DNA of 64,000 nt from Siphonodentalium dalli. Lineage: Eukaryota; Mollusca; Scaphopoda; Gadilida; Siphonodentaliidae. The translations under genes were made by a program, and so were the position numbers. Below are positions 51,501 through 64,000 of the stretch, in pieces. Location of the stretch: contig CP136064.1 in assembly GCA_032622095.1 (NCBI GenBank), forward strand, positions 176,592,247-176,656,246, in the 5' to 3' direction. Position 1 is the stretch's first letter. Each line of letters starts with the position of its first letter. The notes below the pieces were generated by a model. That model did no database searches. It saw nothing but the letters and a program-made list of their open reading frames with translations, and was not told the DNA's origin.

Positions 51501-52638
51501 CACTTATACCGTGTTTATATCAGTTTTATTCTATGTGTTGTTGTGTATTGTATTACTTTGATCAAGGTTGCGCTTTTGTTATTCTCACAAAAGGTAAATT
51601 TGATGCGTGTTTGATGCGTGTTTACATTTCAAAATTTCGTCGGCCATGTATACAGTAACACTAACACTACATATCCTTAATTACGAGACTAATTTATCGA
51701 ATGAGGTCAAATTTTCGCATATAAGAAGACTCGTATGTTATTCTGCACCATTCTGACGAGTGCTGAAATTCGCATTATTTTCGTTTTTATCGAAAAATAA
51801 TCGTTCTCTATGTAAATTTTTTCAACCAAAAAAAAATTCATTGTTTTGCCAATTTCAAGCTAGTTTATAGCATGGTCATGGCATAATTTGACATAGCGAG
51901 TGTCGGTAGACGTTTCTTGAGTGTGCACAACAAATTTTGGTCCCAACGAAGCAGGCTAAAATCCTGAAATTTGTCAATTTTACTTTGCGTGTGAAGAAAA
52001 TATTCATTTAAACTTCCAAAATTGGTTGAAATATGCTCAACAACATTCAGTTGAATGGTGACATTATTTATAGTCACCGACTAACTTCCACGATGAATCA
52101 AATTTGTTTTTATTGGTGACAATTATGTCGCGAGAGATAAAAATGTAAATTTTTTTAAGAAAATGTAAAATTTTAGCTCATTTTAAGACTTTAATTGCTT
52201 GTAGATCGGTGTTAATTATCTTCGTCAATGATGTCATTTCACGCTTGTTAATAATTCATTTGTTCGGAAATACTTATTGGGGGTCGAAATGTATAAAATT
52301 TAACTACCACCACTTCCAAAAACAACACCAATAAACAATAACGCTCTTTGTTCCATGCAATGGAAATGGCTATTTATTGTCCTGATATCAGTGATATAAA
52401 TGAATGCCTAAAATTAGTATTATCCTGAAATAAATTTATGCCACTTTGGCGAACATGGGAACCACGGTACAATTTATTACATTTAGGCACACTTCAGAGT
52501 GAAATCAGGGCTTATATTTCGGCGAAAATCCAAATCTAGATTCTCGTAAATATTCTCGCAAATTACCCTGGATTCTCGTGAAAAAGTATATATGGATTCT
52601 CGCTAAATCAGATGAAATATATGCCTTGGAAATATAGC
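48566..52638. other. Intergenic, no convincing gene
   Basis: AT-rich sequence with a few notable words: GGCTGGCTCAACC and GCCGGCTCA/CAGCCGGCTGAG at 49,920-50,010; TTAA with CCCTTTCAATACCGAATGG at 50,420, a family D tip; a GGCTGGCGGCGG cluster at 50,655-50,740. Open frames up to 95 codons (for example at 48,830 and 50,289) show no motif I recognise. Confidence 0.4.
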
Positions 52639-55600
52639 AAATCGTTTAATGCTTTAGAATTTTAGTTTTTCGGAGATTTATATATATGCTTAAAGACATA
52701 TTATGGACTTGTTATGGACTTTTTCAGGTGCGAGAAATTGATAAGTTAGTGCTCAGGGACTTTGCCAAATCACTGAAATTTTCCAAAAAAATCTGCCACA
52801 CCACTTCATAGAGAACATCGTCTGAACTACTCCAAATTGTAAATATTTACATCTCGATTCGGGGCGCAACTATCGGCTATAATTAAACAAAAATGATTTC
52901 GCCATCGAGAGTCATTGCATTTAACTAATATATAAGAATGACGTTGTGTATCATCCATTTGGATTAATATTCGTAACGAATAACTACTTTGAGAAAGATT
53001 ATTCTTAATTTCTATTTGATCACTCTGCCCGGTGTCTGCCGGAGTGTTTCACATCACTTTAATCAAGGAAGACTGTTCAGAAAAACTGTATTTCAAGAAA
53101 TCGTTTAATGCTTTAGAATTTTGGTTTTCGGAGATTTATATATATGCTTAAAGACATATTATGGACTTGTTATGGACTTTTTCGGGTGCGAGAAATTGAT
53201 AAGTTAGTGCTCAGGCACTTTGCCAACCTGGGGAATTTTATCATTCTACTAACATCACTGAAAATTTCCCAAAAAATCTGCCACACCACTTCATAGAGAA
53301 CATCGTCTGAACTACTCCAAATTGTAAATATTTACATCTCGATTCGGGGCGCAACTATCGGCTATAATTAAACATAAATGATTTCGCCATCGAGAGTCAT
53401 TGCATTTAACTAATATATAAGAATGACGTTGTGTATCATCCATTTGGATTAATATTCGTAACGAATAACTACTTTGAGAAAGATTATTCTTAATTTCTAT
53501 TTGATCACTCTGCCCGGTGTCTGCCGGAGTGTTTCACATCACTTTAATCAAGGAAGACTGTTCAGAAAAACTGTATTTCAAGAAATCGTTTAATGCTTTA
53601 GAATTTTGGTTTTCGGAGATTTATATATATGCTTAAAGACATATTATGGACTTGTTATGGACTTTTTCGGGTGCGAGAAATTGATAAGTTAGTGCTCAGG
53701 CACTTTGCCAACCTGGGGAATGTTATCATTCTACTAACATCACTGAAAATTTCCAAAATAATCTACCACCCCACTTCATAGAGAACATCGTCTGAACTAC
53801 TCCAAATTGTAAATATTTACATCTCGATTCGGGGCGCAACTATCGGCTATAATTAAACAAAAATGATTTCGCCATCGAGAGTCATTGCATTTAACTAATA
53901 TGTAAGAATGACGTTGTGTATCATCCATTTGGATTAATATTCGTAACGAATAACTACTTTGAGAAAGATTATTCTTAATTTCTATTTGATCACTCTGCCC
54001 GGTGTCTGCCGGAGTGTTTCACATCACTTTAATCAAGGAAGACTGTTCAGAAAAACTGTATTTCAAGAAATCGTTTAATGCTTTAGAATTTTGGTTTTCG
54101 GAGATTTATATATATATGCTTAAAGACATATTATGGACTTGTTATGGTCTTTTTCGGGTGCGAGAAATTGATAAGTTAGTGCTCAGGCACTTTGCCAACC
54201 TGGGGAATGTTATCATTCTACTAACATCACTGAAAATTTCCAAAATAATCTACCACACCACTTCATAGAGAACATCGTCTGAACTACTCCAAATTGTAAA
54301 TATTTACATCTCGATTCGGGGCGCAACTATCGGCTATAATTAAACAAAAATGATTTCGCCATCGACTCGATGGCATCGAGAGTCATTGCATTTAACTAAT
54401 ATATAAGAATGACGTTGTGTATCATCCATTTGGATTACTATTCGTAACAAATAACTACTTTGAGAAAGATTATTCTTAATTTCTATTTGATCACTCTGCC
54501 CGGTGTCTGCCGGAGTGTTTCACATCACTTTAATCAAGGAAGACTGTTCAGAAAAACTGTATTTCAAGAAATCGTTTAATGCTTTAGAATTTTGGTTTTC
54601 GGAGATTTATATATATGCTTAAAGATATATTATGGACTTGTTATGGACTTTTTCGGGTGCGAGAAATTGATAAGTTAGTGCTCAGGCACTTTGCCAACCT
54701 GGGGAATGTTATCATTCTACTAACATCACTGAAAATTTCCAAAATAATCTACCACACCACTTCATAGAGAACATCGTCTGAACTACTCCAAATTGTAAAT
54801 ATTTACATCTCGATTCGGGGCGCAACTATCGGCTATAATTAAACAAAAATGATTTCGCCATCGAGAGTCATTGCATTTAACTAATATATAAGAATGACGT
54901 TGTGTATCATCCATTTGGATTAATATTCGTAAAGAATAACTTCTTTGAGAAAGATTATTCTTAATTTCTATTTGATCACTCTGCCCGGTGTCTGCCGGAG
55001 TGTTTCACATCACTTTAATCAAGGAAGACTGTTCAGAAAAACTGTATTTCAAGAAATCGTTTAATGCTTTAGAATTTTGGTTTTCGGAGATTTATATATA
55101 TGCTTAAAGATATATTATGGACTTGTTATGGACTTTTTCGGGTGCGAGAAATTGATAAGTTAGTGCTCAGGCACTTTGCCAACCTGGGGAATGTTATCAT
55201 TCTACTAACATCACTGAAAATTTCCAAAATAATCTACCACACCACTTCATAGAGAACATCGTCTGAACTACTCCAAATTGTAAATATTTACATCTCGATT
55301 CGGGGCGCAACTATCGGCTATAATTAAACAAAAATGATTTCGCCATCGAGAGTCATTGCATTTAACTAATATGTAAGAATGACGTTGTGTATCATCCATT
55401 TGGATTAATATTCGTAACGAATAACTACTTTGAGAAAGATTATTCTTAATTTCTATTTGATCACTCTGCCCGGTGTCTGCCGGAGTGTTTCACGTCACTT
55501 TAATCAAGGAAGACTGTTCAGAAAAACTGTATTTCAAGAAATCGTTTAATGCTTTAGAATTTTGGTTTTCGGAGATTTATATATATATGCTTAAAGACAT

Positions 55601-58600
55601 ATTATGGACTTGTTATGGACTTTTTCGGGTGCGAGAAATTGATAAGTTAGTGCTCAGGCACTTTGCCAACCTGGGGAATGTTATCATTCTACTAACATCA
55701 CTGAAAATTTCCAAAATAATCTACCACACCACTTCATAGAGAACATCGTCTGAACTACTCCAAATTGTAAATATTTACATCTCGATTCGGGGCGCAACTA
55801 TCGGCTATAATTAAACAAAAATGATTTCGCCATCGAGAGTCATTGCATTTAACTAATATATAAGAATGACGTTGTGTATCATCCATTTGGATTAATATTC
55901 GTAACGAATAACTTCTTTGAGAAAGATTATTCTTAATTTCTATTTGATCACTCTGCCCGGTGTCTGCCGGAGTGTTTCACATCACTTTAATCAAGGAAGA
56001 CTGTTCAGAAAAACTGTATTTCAAGAAATCGTTTAATGCTTTAGAATTTTGGTTTTCGGAGATTTATATATATGCTTAAAGATATATTATGGACTTGTTA
56101 TGGACTTTTTCGGGTGCGAGAAATTGATAAGTTAGTGCTCAGGCACTTTGCCAACCTGGGGAATGTTATCATTCTACTAACATCACTGAAAATTTCCAAA
56201 ATAATCTACCACACCACTTCATAGAGAACATCGTCTGAACTACTCCAAATTGTAAATATTTACATCTCGATTCGGGGCGCAACTATCGGCTATAATTAAA
56301 CAAAAATGATTTCGCCATCGAGAGTCATTGCATTTAACTAATATGTAAGAATGACGTTGTGTATCATCCATTTGGATTAATATTCGTAACGAATAACTAC
56401 TTTGAGAAAGATTATTCTTAATTTCTATTTGATCACTCTGCCCGGTGTCTGCCGGAGTGTTTCACGTCACTTTAATCAAGGAAGACTGTTCAGAAAAACT
56501 GTATTTCAAGAAATCGTTTAATGCTTTAGAATTTTGGTTTTCGGAGATTTATATATATATGCTTAAAGACATATTATGGACTTGTTATGGACTTTTTCGG
56601 GTGCGAGAAATTGATAAGTTAGTGCTCAGGCACTTTGCCAACCTGGGGAATGTTATCATTCTACTAACATCACTGAAAATTTCCAAAATAATCTACCACA
56701 CCACTTCATAGAGAACATCGTCTGAACTACTCCAAATTGTAAATATTTACATCTCGATTCGGGGCGCAACTATCGGCTATAATTAAACAAAAATGATTTC
56801 GCCATCGAGAGTCATTGCATTTAACTAATATATAAGAATGACGTTGTGTATCATCCATTTGGATTAATATTCGTAACGAATAACTTCTTTGAGAAAGATT
56901 ATTCTTAATTTCTATTTGATCACTCTGCCCGGTGTCTGCCGGAGTGTTTCACATCACTTTAATCAAGGAAGACTGTTCAGAAAAACTGTATTTCAAGAAA
57001 TCGTTTAATGCTTTAGAATTTTGGTTTTCGGAGATTTATATATATGCTTAAAGATATATTATGGACTTGTTATGGACTTTTTCGGGTGCGAGAAATTGAT
57101 AAGTTAGTGCTCAGGCACTTTGCCAACCTGGGGAATGTTATCATTCTACTAACATCACTGAAAATTATCAAAATAATCTACCACACCACTTCATAGAGAA
57201 CATCGTCTGAACTACTCCAAATTGTAAATATTTACATCTCGATTCGGGGCGCAACTATCGGCTATAATTAAACAAAAATGATTTCGCCATCGACTCGATG
57301 GCATCGAGAGTCATTGCATTTAACTAATATATAAGAATGACGTTGTGTATCATCCATTTGGATTACTATTCGTAACAAATAACTACTTTGAGAAAGATTA
57401 TTCTTAATTTCTATTTGATCACTCTGCCCGGTGTCTGCCGGAGTGTTTCACATCACTTTAATCAAGGAAGACTGTTCAGAAAAACTGTATTTCAAGAAAT
57501 CGTTTAATGCTTTAGAATTTTGGTTTTCGGAGATTTATATATATGCTTAAAGATATATTATGGACTTGTTATGGACTTTTTCGGGTGCGAGAAATTGATA
57601 AGTTAGTGCTCAGGCACTTTGCCAACCTGGGGAATGTTATCATTCTACTAACATCACTGAAAATTTCCAAAATAATCTACCACACCACTTCATAGAGAAC
57701 ATCGTCTGAACTACTCCAAATTGTAAATATTTACATCTCGATTCGGGGCGCAACTATCGGCTATAATTAAACAAAAATGATTTCGCCATCGAGAGTCATT
57801 GCATTTAACTAATATATAAGAATGACGTTGTGTATCATCCATTTGGATTAATATTCGTAACGAATAACTTCTTTGAGAAAGATTATTCTTAATTTCTATT
57901 TGATCACTCTGCCCGGTGTCTGCCGGAGTGTTTCACATCACTTTAATCAAGGAAGACTGTTCAGAAAAACTGTATTTCAAGAAATCGTTTAATGCTTTAG
58001 AATTTTGGTTTTCGGAGATTTATATATATGCTTAAAGATATATTATGGACTTGTTATGGACTTTTTCGGGTGCGAGAAATTGATAAGTTAGTGCTCAGGC
58101 ACTTTGCCAACCTGGGGAATGTTATCATTCTACTAACATCACTGAAAATTATCAAAATAATCTACCACACCACTTCATAGAGAACATCGTCTGAACTACT
58201 CCAAATTGTAAATATTTACATCTCGATTCGGGGCGCAACTATCGGCTATAATTAAACAAAAATGATTTCGCCATCGACTCGATGGCATCGAGAGTCATTG
58301 CATTTAACTAATATATAAGAATGACGTTGTGTATCATCCATTTGGATTACTATTCGTAACAAATAACTACTTTGAGAAAGATTATTCTTAATTTCTATTT
58401 GATCACTCTGCCCGGTGTCTGCCGGAGTGTTTCACATCACTTTAATCAAGGAAGACTGTTCAGAAAAACTGTATTTCAAGAAATCGTTTAATGCTTTAGA
58501 ATTTTGGTTTTCGGAGATTTATATATATGCTTAAAGATATATTATGGACTTGTTATGGACTTTTTCGGGTGCGAGAAATTGATAAGTTAGTGCTCAGGCA

Positions 58601-58980
58601 CTTTGCCAACCTGGGGAATGTTATCATTCTACTAACATCACTGAAAATTTCCAAAATAATCTACCACACCACTTCATAGAGAACATCGTCTGAACTACTC
58701 CAAATTGTAAATATTTACATCTCGATTCGGGGCGCAACTATCGGCTATAATTAAACAAAAATGATTTCGCCATCGACTCGATGGCATCGAGAGTCATTGC
58801 ATTTAACTAATATATAAGAATGACGTTGTGTATCATCCATTTGGATTACTATTCGTAACAAATAACTACTTTGAGAAAGATTATTCTTAATTTCTATTTG
58901 ATCACTCTGCCCGTTGTCTGCCGGAGTGTTTCACATCACTTTAATCAAGGAAGACTGTTCAGAAAAACTGCATTTCAAGA
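52639..58980 (+). repeat. Satellite array, about 13 units of 485-501 bp
   Basis: The marker CCGGAGTGTTTCAC recurs with GGAG at 53,041, 53,526, 54,011, 54,512, 54,997, 55,482, 55,969, 56,454, 56,941, 57,440, 57,925, 58,424 and 58,923: spacings of 485-487 or 499-501. The longer class has a 14-bp insert (GACTCGATGGCATC) that creates a small palindrome. Units differ by only a few bases except the first, which has an internal deletion and more changes. An 88-codon frame in some units starts at GTG and is lost in others, so it is not a gene. Confidence 0.95.
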
Positions 58981-59039
58981 TCACCAAACAACTTTCCTTT
59001 TTAGGGCCACCACATCTTTCCAAAGATGTACTTCTTCCA

Positions 59040-59330
59040 TTTTGCTATCAAAGACCGAAAAATGTCGTTAAACTAGAGATCCAAATACCCACTAAGGGCC
59101 CCTATATCTTGAAATATTAAAGACCGAGAATGTCGTTAAACTATAAAGACCGAAAAATGTCGTTAAACTATAGAGATCCAAATACCCCCTATATCTTGAG
59201 ATATTATAAAGACCGAAAAATGTCATTAAACTATTAAAGACCGAAAAATGTCGTTAAACTAGAGATCCAAACATCCCGATCCCCTATTTTTTTTAGACAA
59301 TTAAGAACGAAATATGTCGTTACACCATTA
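59040..59330 (+). repeat. Cluster of short direct repeats at the satellite edge
   Basis: AAAGACCGAAAAATGTCGTT followed by AAACTA recurs about five times (59,049, 59,120, 59,145, 59,207, 59,236), interleaved with AGAGATCCAAATACCC and CCCCTATATCTTGA. Unit order is irregular. Confidence 0.75.
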
Positions 59331-60890
59331 ATACATAATTTGTGTTTATGAAAGTCTGGCACCCATTAGCAGTTTGTTTTCAGTACATTTTAATATTCAT
59401 TGGAACGTAAACAATTATTCGCTGACAGAAATCATGTTAATATCGCCTTTCGTTACTGGTTTCCTCTACTCAAATATTTCTCACTGCTCAATACTTATAA
59501 TTAAAAAAAATGTTCTGTGTTTTGTGTCACTTCTTAATAGCATTATGTATTCTGCTATTGGCAAGAAACAAAGTTGCAGTATACCTTAAAGGTACGGAAG
59601 GCCTTGGTGGGTATCCTGTGAACATATTTCCACCTGTCAAAAACCGCTGCAAACGAAAATAATATTCAAATATAGACATACTTTGTTAATATACAAATGA
59701 GAAATATCTCATAAACAGTATGTTATTGTCGTAAATTTGACGATTGTTTGACAAAGCATAAAAAGTTACTTTCTTGGTGTTTCTTTATATTATGATGGTA
59801 AACATAAAGAGCGTTCTTTGTTGCTCAATTCCTTATTTGGAAATAATAAAGAGCGTTTATACCATTTGTGTGTGATTAGCCAGTAGCATTGTGCTGCCTT
59901 CTATAACACAATCAGACTCTTGTTTAGGTAAAATTTAGTAGGTCTTTATGTGAGCATGATGTTTACGCGATAGTGATCGTATATTTGAACCAATATGTAT
60001 GCCTTTTAATATTGTTCTGTTTACGGTGTTTGGAACAAATATGAATATTTTCGACAACTAAGCCCCCTCGTCCCTTTAATATAATTAATATAACATCCCT
60101 CATCCAATAATCTCCAAATTGCATATCTAAGTTCAATCCTAGTTACACGTCACGCCGCCCCTCATCATTTGCCAATTGTACACCCTTTTTTTGCTGCTGC
60201 TGCTGCAACTGTTCAATTTCTTTTAAAATTATTGAAAAAATGGCCCTCCCGCCCGCCGACATTTACTTCTGATTTTGTTTTATCATCGGTCCGCACCAAA
60301 ATTGAGCACACGTCCCTATATAATATACCTATTTAAACCGAGTATACACGGTGGTGTAATAGATCAACCGTTAATTTAACCGTTTAGGTAGCATATTTCC
60401 ACGTATACGTTATCACGACAAATCCCTGCTGATCTGTTATTAATGAACCAAACACTTAACATGTCAACACACTCTGGCCCGCCAATGCTACAGTGTATAA
60501 ACGTAACGGGGCAAATATGCACATTATATTGGCAGCTAACGAGAGCATTCATCATCGGCAATCTGCTCACCTCTTTTATCCGATACGATAGAAACTAAAC
60601 GATTTGTTACTTCTAATTACCCGTACTTAATTACACTACTTGCGTGTTAATAAAGTACGACCCCATTACCACTAAATGTGAAACATGGGATTTAGAACAT
60701 TAATATTCACTCTTACATATTTCCACATTCAAGGTGTAATCGTATGTCAGTTGTAACGTTGTGAAACTGCAACCGAACTGAATTATTCTATGCTAAATAG
60801 TTCATGGCTGACCTGATGCATGCATCTTAGTTTTCTTGTATTAATTTATTAGCTAAATTAGGCACTTGGTAGATTGGGGCCGCGATTATA
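59331..60890. other. Intergenic, no recognised feature
   Basis: AT-rich sequence with a short GCT/GCA run at 60,193-60,207. No coding motif. Confidence 0.4.
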
Positions 60891-60894
60891 GCGC

Positions 60895-61475
60895 CCGCTC
60901 TCCCGCGGCGAAGCCGCGGAAGCGAAGCGACCAGGGTATACGTATGCGAATATGAGATATACTAATCGACTTTTTCGGCCAATCTAAACATAGATAAAAT
61001 TACTTATAATAGGATAATTTATTCATAACTGAAGGGTCAGCGGGGTTCACAAAATTATTTTTGGCGACGGCCGCCATTTTGTATCGATTAGTTCCACCTC
61101 GCTACAGCAACAATTAGTGTGATTGATCAAGTGCCCAAGTGCAAATACAATTGCAAATATAAATATATTTTTTCGGCATATGTCAATTATACTCAATTAT
61201 ATAGGCATACCATGCTTCAAAGGCCAAAAAAATTACGATTGTAAATAAAACGAAACCATTATAAAAAAAAACGTAGAATTGCATAAAAAAAATTGTTTAC
61301 ATTTTTTATAAAATTATTAAAAATATTTGGCCCCAAAGCCATTTCTCTATATCCAAATTAACATTTAGAGTTTGACTTCGATTTTCTAACGGTATTCTCT
61401 CCTAAAAGTTTGATGGAACATTCCCAAAGTTAAAAGCCAACAAACCGAACCTATTATCTCGATTTTTAAATCAGA
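60895..61475 (+). repeat. Dispersed repeat family J, copy 2 (inverted to 37,980)
   Basis: Starts GCTCTCCCGCGGCGAAGCCG and GGGTATACGTATGCG and continues in register with the complement of 38,555 back to 37,980, ending near AAAAGCCAACAAACCGAAC. More diverged toward its right end. Confidence 0.75.
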
Positions 61476-61479
61476 ATAA

Positions 61480-61965
61480 ATAATATTGCAGAAAATGGAA
61501 CGAACGAAAGGTACCGGCTCGTAACATGAGGGAGGCAAATATAGTTCCAGTAATCTATGTATTTTTGGGTCATTAGATTCACTAGTTTCATAAGACCAAA
61601 CAGTTATATGATTATAATAATTTAAAATGGATGTAATTTATTTGCATTTTCTACATTTCTATTTACAATGAGCGAATGAGGTTCAAATTTTGAATTTTAG
61701 ATCAGTACGCACAAATAAGACAGAAAACAGAATCAACGAACGGCACCTGCTCGTCACATTGGATAGGAAAATGTAGTACCCAGTATTGTAGGTATTTGGG
61801 TCATTAGATTCACTATTTGCATAAAACAAAATAATTATATGTTTATAATTATCGGCAATGGATGTAATTTCTTTGCATATCCTGCATTTCTATTTACAGC
61901 AAGCGAATAAGGTTCAAATTTTGAATTTTAGATCACTGCGCATAAATAAAAAGGTCCGAACAGAA
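61480..61965 (+). repeat. Tandem dimer of about 245 bp
   Basis: Two units share GGGTCATTAGATTCACTA, GGATGTAATTT, TTTGCAT, CATTTCTATTTACA, GAGCGAAT/AAGCGAAT and GGTTCAAATTTTGAATTTTA, at about 61,568/61,797 and 61,679/61,911. Units differ by about 15 percent. Confidence 0.75.
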
Positions 61966-62760
61966 AATAAAAATTCATGAATGAATGCGCCATATATGGG
62001 CATACGCTATGACCATAAGTGGAATCTCTCGTGCGTTGACGTGTTACGTCACGTAGTTTCGTCGGCTAATTCCTTCGAGTTCGACGAGGCCCCCAGAGCC
62101 AAACTATCTATCTATCTATCAAACAACAACAACTATCTATCTATCTATCTGTTTATTCCAATCGAAGTTTGTGAGTATCTTTTACAGCAAAATCTTATCA
62201 AATTATGTAATTATGAGTTTCCAAAAATTAGATAATTCGAAGTTTGAATTAATCGCAGTATTCCCACGAACAGTGAAACACGGTACACCCGCTTTCGCAA
62301 CTCACTCACTCGAATCACTGACCTCCGAGTCTTTGACTTTGACGATGGACTTATGAGTCACTCGTCTTTACAACTTCAAGACAATGATTGAATTGGTGGC
62401 CTAATGTATATCATATGCGATGGCTGGTACCACAATCTTAATTCTAATTATTGCAACTATGGATTGGAACCAATTTTCTAATGGATTGGATATGACTTAT
62501 GAGCAGATCATCAATATCGCTTCATCAATCATCATCATCATGGCTGATTCATCAGTGTTCATGCTGCCATCGAAATTAGGAAAAGTGACCCAGCGAATAT
62601 TAATTTCCGAATCCAAATTGAATTTTGAGGCTGACATCAAGTTTCACAGCATATTTTCATTATGATATATTTGACGTTGCGTTGAATTTTTTTTATTATT
62701 AATATTATATTAATAATAATATTTAATTAATAATATTATAAGTAATCACTGTAAATTGTA
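61966..62760. other. Intergenic with CTAT microsatellite
   Basis: CTATCTAT runs at 62,104-62,120 and 62,133-62,150, split by CAACAACAACAA. ATTAATAATATT-type self-complementary words lie near 62,695-62,742. Frames at 61,981 and 62,420 lack recognised motifs. Confidence 0.5.
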
Positions 62761-62803
62761 ATTCGCATAGTGACAGTCTATCACTATCAGACTCTATGCG
62801 AAT
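62761..62803. repeat. Small hairpin
   Basis: ATTCGCATAGTGACAGTCTA faces TCAGACTCTATGCGAAT; an imperfect stem of about 17 bp, directly before a longer palindrome. Confidence 0.6.
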
Positions 62804-62807
62804 ATAC

Positions 62808-62898
62808 TTGTCAGGTCGGGCACAGGTGCCAAATGAGCTAAATAGCTCATTTCAAATGAGCTATTTAGCTCATTTGGCACCTGTGCCCGACCTGACAA
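62808..62898. repeat. Near-perfect 91-bp palindrome
   Basis: The arm TTGTCAGGTCGGGCACAGGT continues GCCAAATGAGCTAAATAGCT and its exact complement follows after a single central C near 62,853. Arms of 45 bp without mismatch. Confidence 0.92.
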
Positions 62899-62972
62899 AT
62901 TTAGCTCAATTTAGCTATGACTCATGAGCTCAAATGACATTTGAGCTCATGTAGCTAAATTGAGCTAAATTT
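62897..62972. repeat. Second adjacent palindrome, AGCT-rich
   Basis: AAATTTAGCTCAATTTAGCT pairs with AGCTAAATTGAGCTAAATTT; the centre is CATGAGCTCAAATG against CATTTGAGCTCATG. It shares AGCTCAT words with the first palindrome. Confidence 0.88.
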
Positions 62973-64000
62973 ATAATGGGATTTATGTCTGTCTCTTCAG
63001 TTCAAATTTCAATGCCTACCTCGAAATGCAGCCCTCTTAATTCAGATTGTTTGGCTTCGGCAATCCGCTACGGCAACAGTATGCCGTGGCCCAGTTTGCT
63101 TCAGCAAATAGCTTCGGCAATGCATATTGCCGTAGCCAATTATGAAGGCTGGAAATGTGAACATGTGCGTTGTTGATTATTGTGCTTGGGGACCCAGGCG
63201 GGACAACTAAACTATTATTGACCGTACCTTGAATTTGAAAATTATCTCCATATTGGAGGGGGGGTATGTGTTCGTGTTTATCCTCCATGCATGTAAGATG
63301 GCTCAAATGAATGGTGTTCTCAATAATGACTTTTTTTATTATTAATGTCGCTATTTGACACGCTCTTTCTTATTGTTTTTTTCGGGAGATGGACTGTGTC
63401 GATTTCATTTTGTCAATATTAATAAAAATAACTTAGATATATAGCCTGTCGACACAGACAAGATTGAAAAAGTTTTTAATAGCGTCATTTATTTGTGTGT
63501 GAGCGGGATTTCATGCAACAAACAACGGGGGGAATGGGTCCGTGGGACAGACCCGCAGCCGGCCTGGCGGAAACCCTGCGTACTGTCTACTGACTTCCGT
63601 TACTTGCTCGTTGCTATATAAATTATAATATATACATGTACATGTAATGATGTATAAACAAACCAGCGGCGTCACTTAGCCTTATGTCGAAATTTGGCAG
63701 TCAGTACATTCGCCCTGAATACATGTACTTTCAGAAATCACACATCACCCTTTATAGTTCGTGGACCCAACTACATGTAATATATTAACAGAGCTACCGG
63801 TAGACGCTCTCGATTAGTTGGTGGACCCAACTAATCAAACAGAGCTAGACACCCATATACTATTACTAACTCTATATCTATTACTATTCGAGGTGGCAAT
63901 TTTTTGTCTTTTAATTTTTAACGATATTAAAGATTAATAGCGATGCTATTTAGGGACTATATTTTATCCAGCACATTATATTTCAATTCCGCTAGTGGCC
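62973..64000. other. Intergenic, small inverted words only
   Basis: A cluster of TTCGGCAAT/TTGCCGTAG words lies at 63,054-63,140. GTGGACCCAACTA occurs at 63,761 and again at 63,822 inside the hairpin GATTAGTTGGTGGACCCAAC (63,813-63,837). No coding region was recognised. Confidence 0.45.

Noticed and set aside
54002-56711. Recurring 88-codon open frame in the satellite units
   Set aside because: It starts at GTG, not ATG, is disrupted by a change in TA-run length in most units, and its repetition simply reflects the satellite.
37980-61475. A 23-kb transposon bounded by the two family J copies
   Set aside because: Outer ends fade without sharp tips or target duplication, and the sequence between has unrelated content including a host gene; two separate copies in opposite orientation are more likely.
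62420-62665. 81-codon frame with hydrophobic start
   Set aside because: No family resemblance and no supporting signals; low-complexity ATC runs explain the Ile-rich stretch.

Overview
The window is intron-rich, AT-rich animal DNA. It carries the 3' end of a four-domain sodium-leak channel gene (NALCN), one previously hidden small secreted-protein gene on the minus strand, and otherwise mostly repeats. The repeat spectrum (CCGT-headed repeats, many short foldback elements, long introns packed with MITEs) together with an invertebrate-type NALCN suggests a lophotrochozoan, most likely a mollusc. That taxonomic statement is inference; no single marker proves it.

Region 1 (1-33,268, plus strand): eight consecutive coding exons of NALCN at 1,552, 4,731, 7,021, 9,406, 23,079, 23,818, 26,049 and 33,108, in frame across all seven GT-AG introns. 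They give about 364 codons, from the domain IV pore loop to the stop at 33,266-33,268. The 5' part of the gene lies outside the window. The introns hold hAT-like MITEs with 8-bp target duplications, TTAA-flanked piggyBac-like elements, TA-flanked foldback elements, a LINE 3' fragment, three 1.7-2.1 kb TIR elements, and in intron 4 a roughly 9.8 kb inverted-repeat-bounded unit. Inside that unit is a 953-bp element made almost wholly of GATATC palindromes.

Region 2 (33,269-43,600): non-coding, with more TIR elements, including an A/T-rich 0.98 kb element, a pogo/Tigger-like 1.18 kb element and a piggyBac-like insertion whose empty site can be read from a second copy of its host repeat.

Region 3 (43,616-45,801, minus strand): exons of a Kazal-type serine protease inhibitor gene, convergent with NALCN. 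Two exons with matching phases encode one complete Kazal domain, a Thr/Ser/Pro-rich linker and the first half of a second domain. A short hydrophobic first exon is plausible. The last exon was not found.

Region 4 (45,985-64,000): a 44-bp minisatellite of about 38 units, a lone diverged copy of a satellite monomer at 48.2 kb, and a 6.3 kb satellite of about 13 units of 485-501 bp with dimeric higher-order structure. After these come small repeat clusters, an inverted copy of a repeat also seen at 38 kb, and a pair of near-perfect palindromes at 62.8 kb. No convincing gene was found there.
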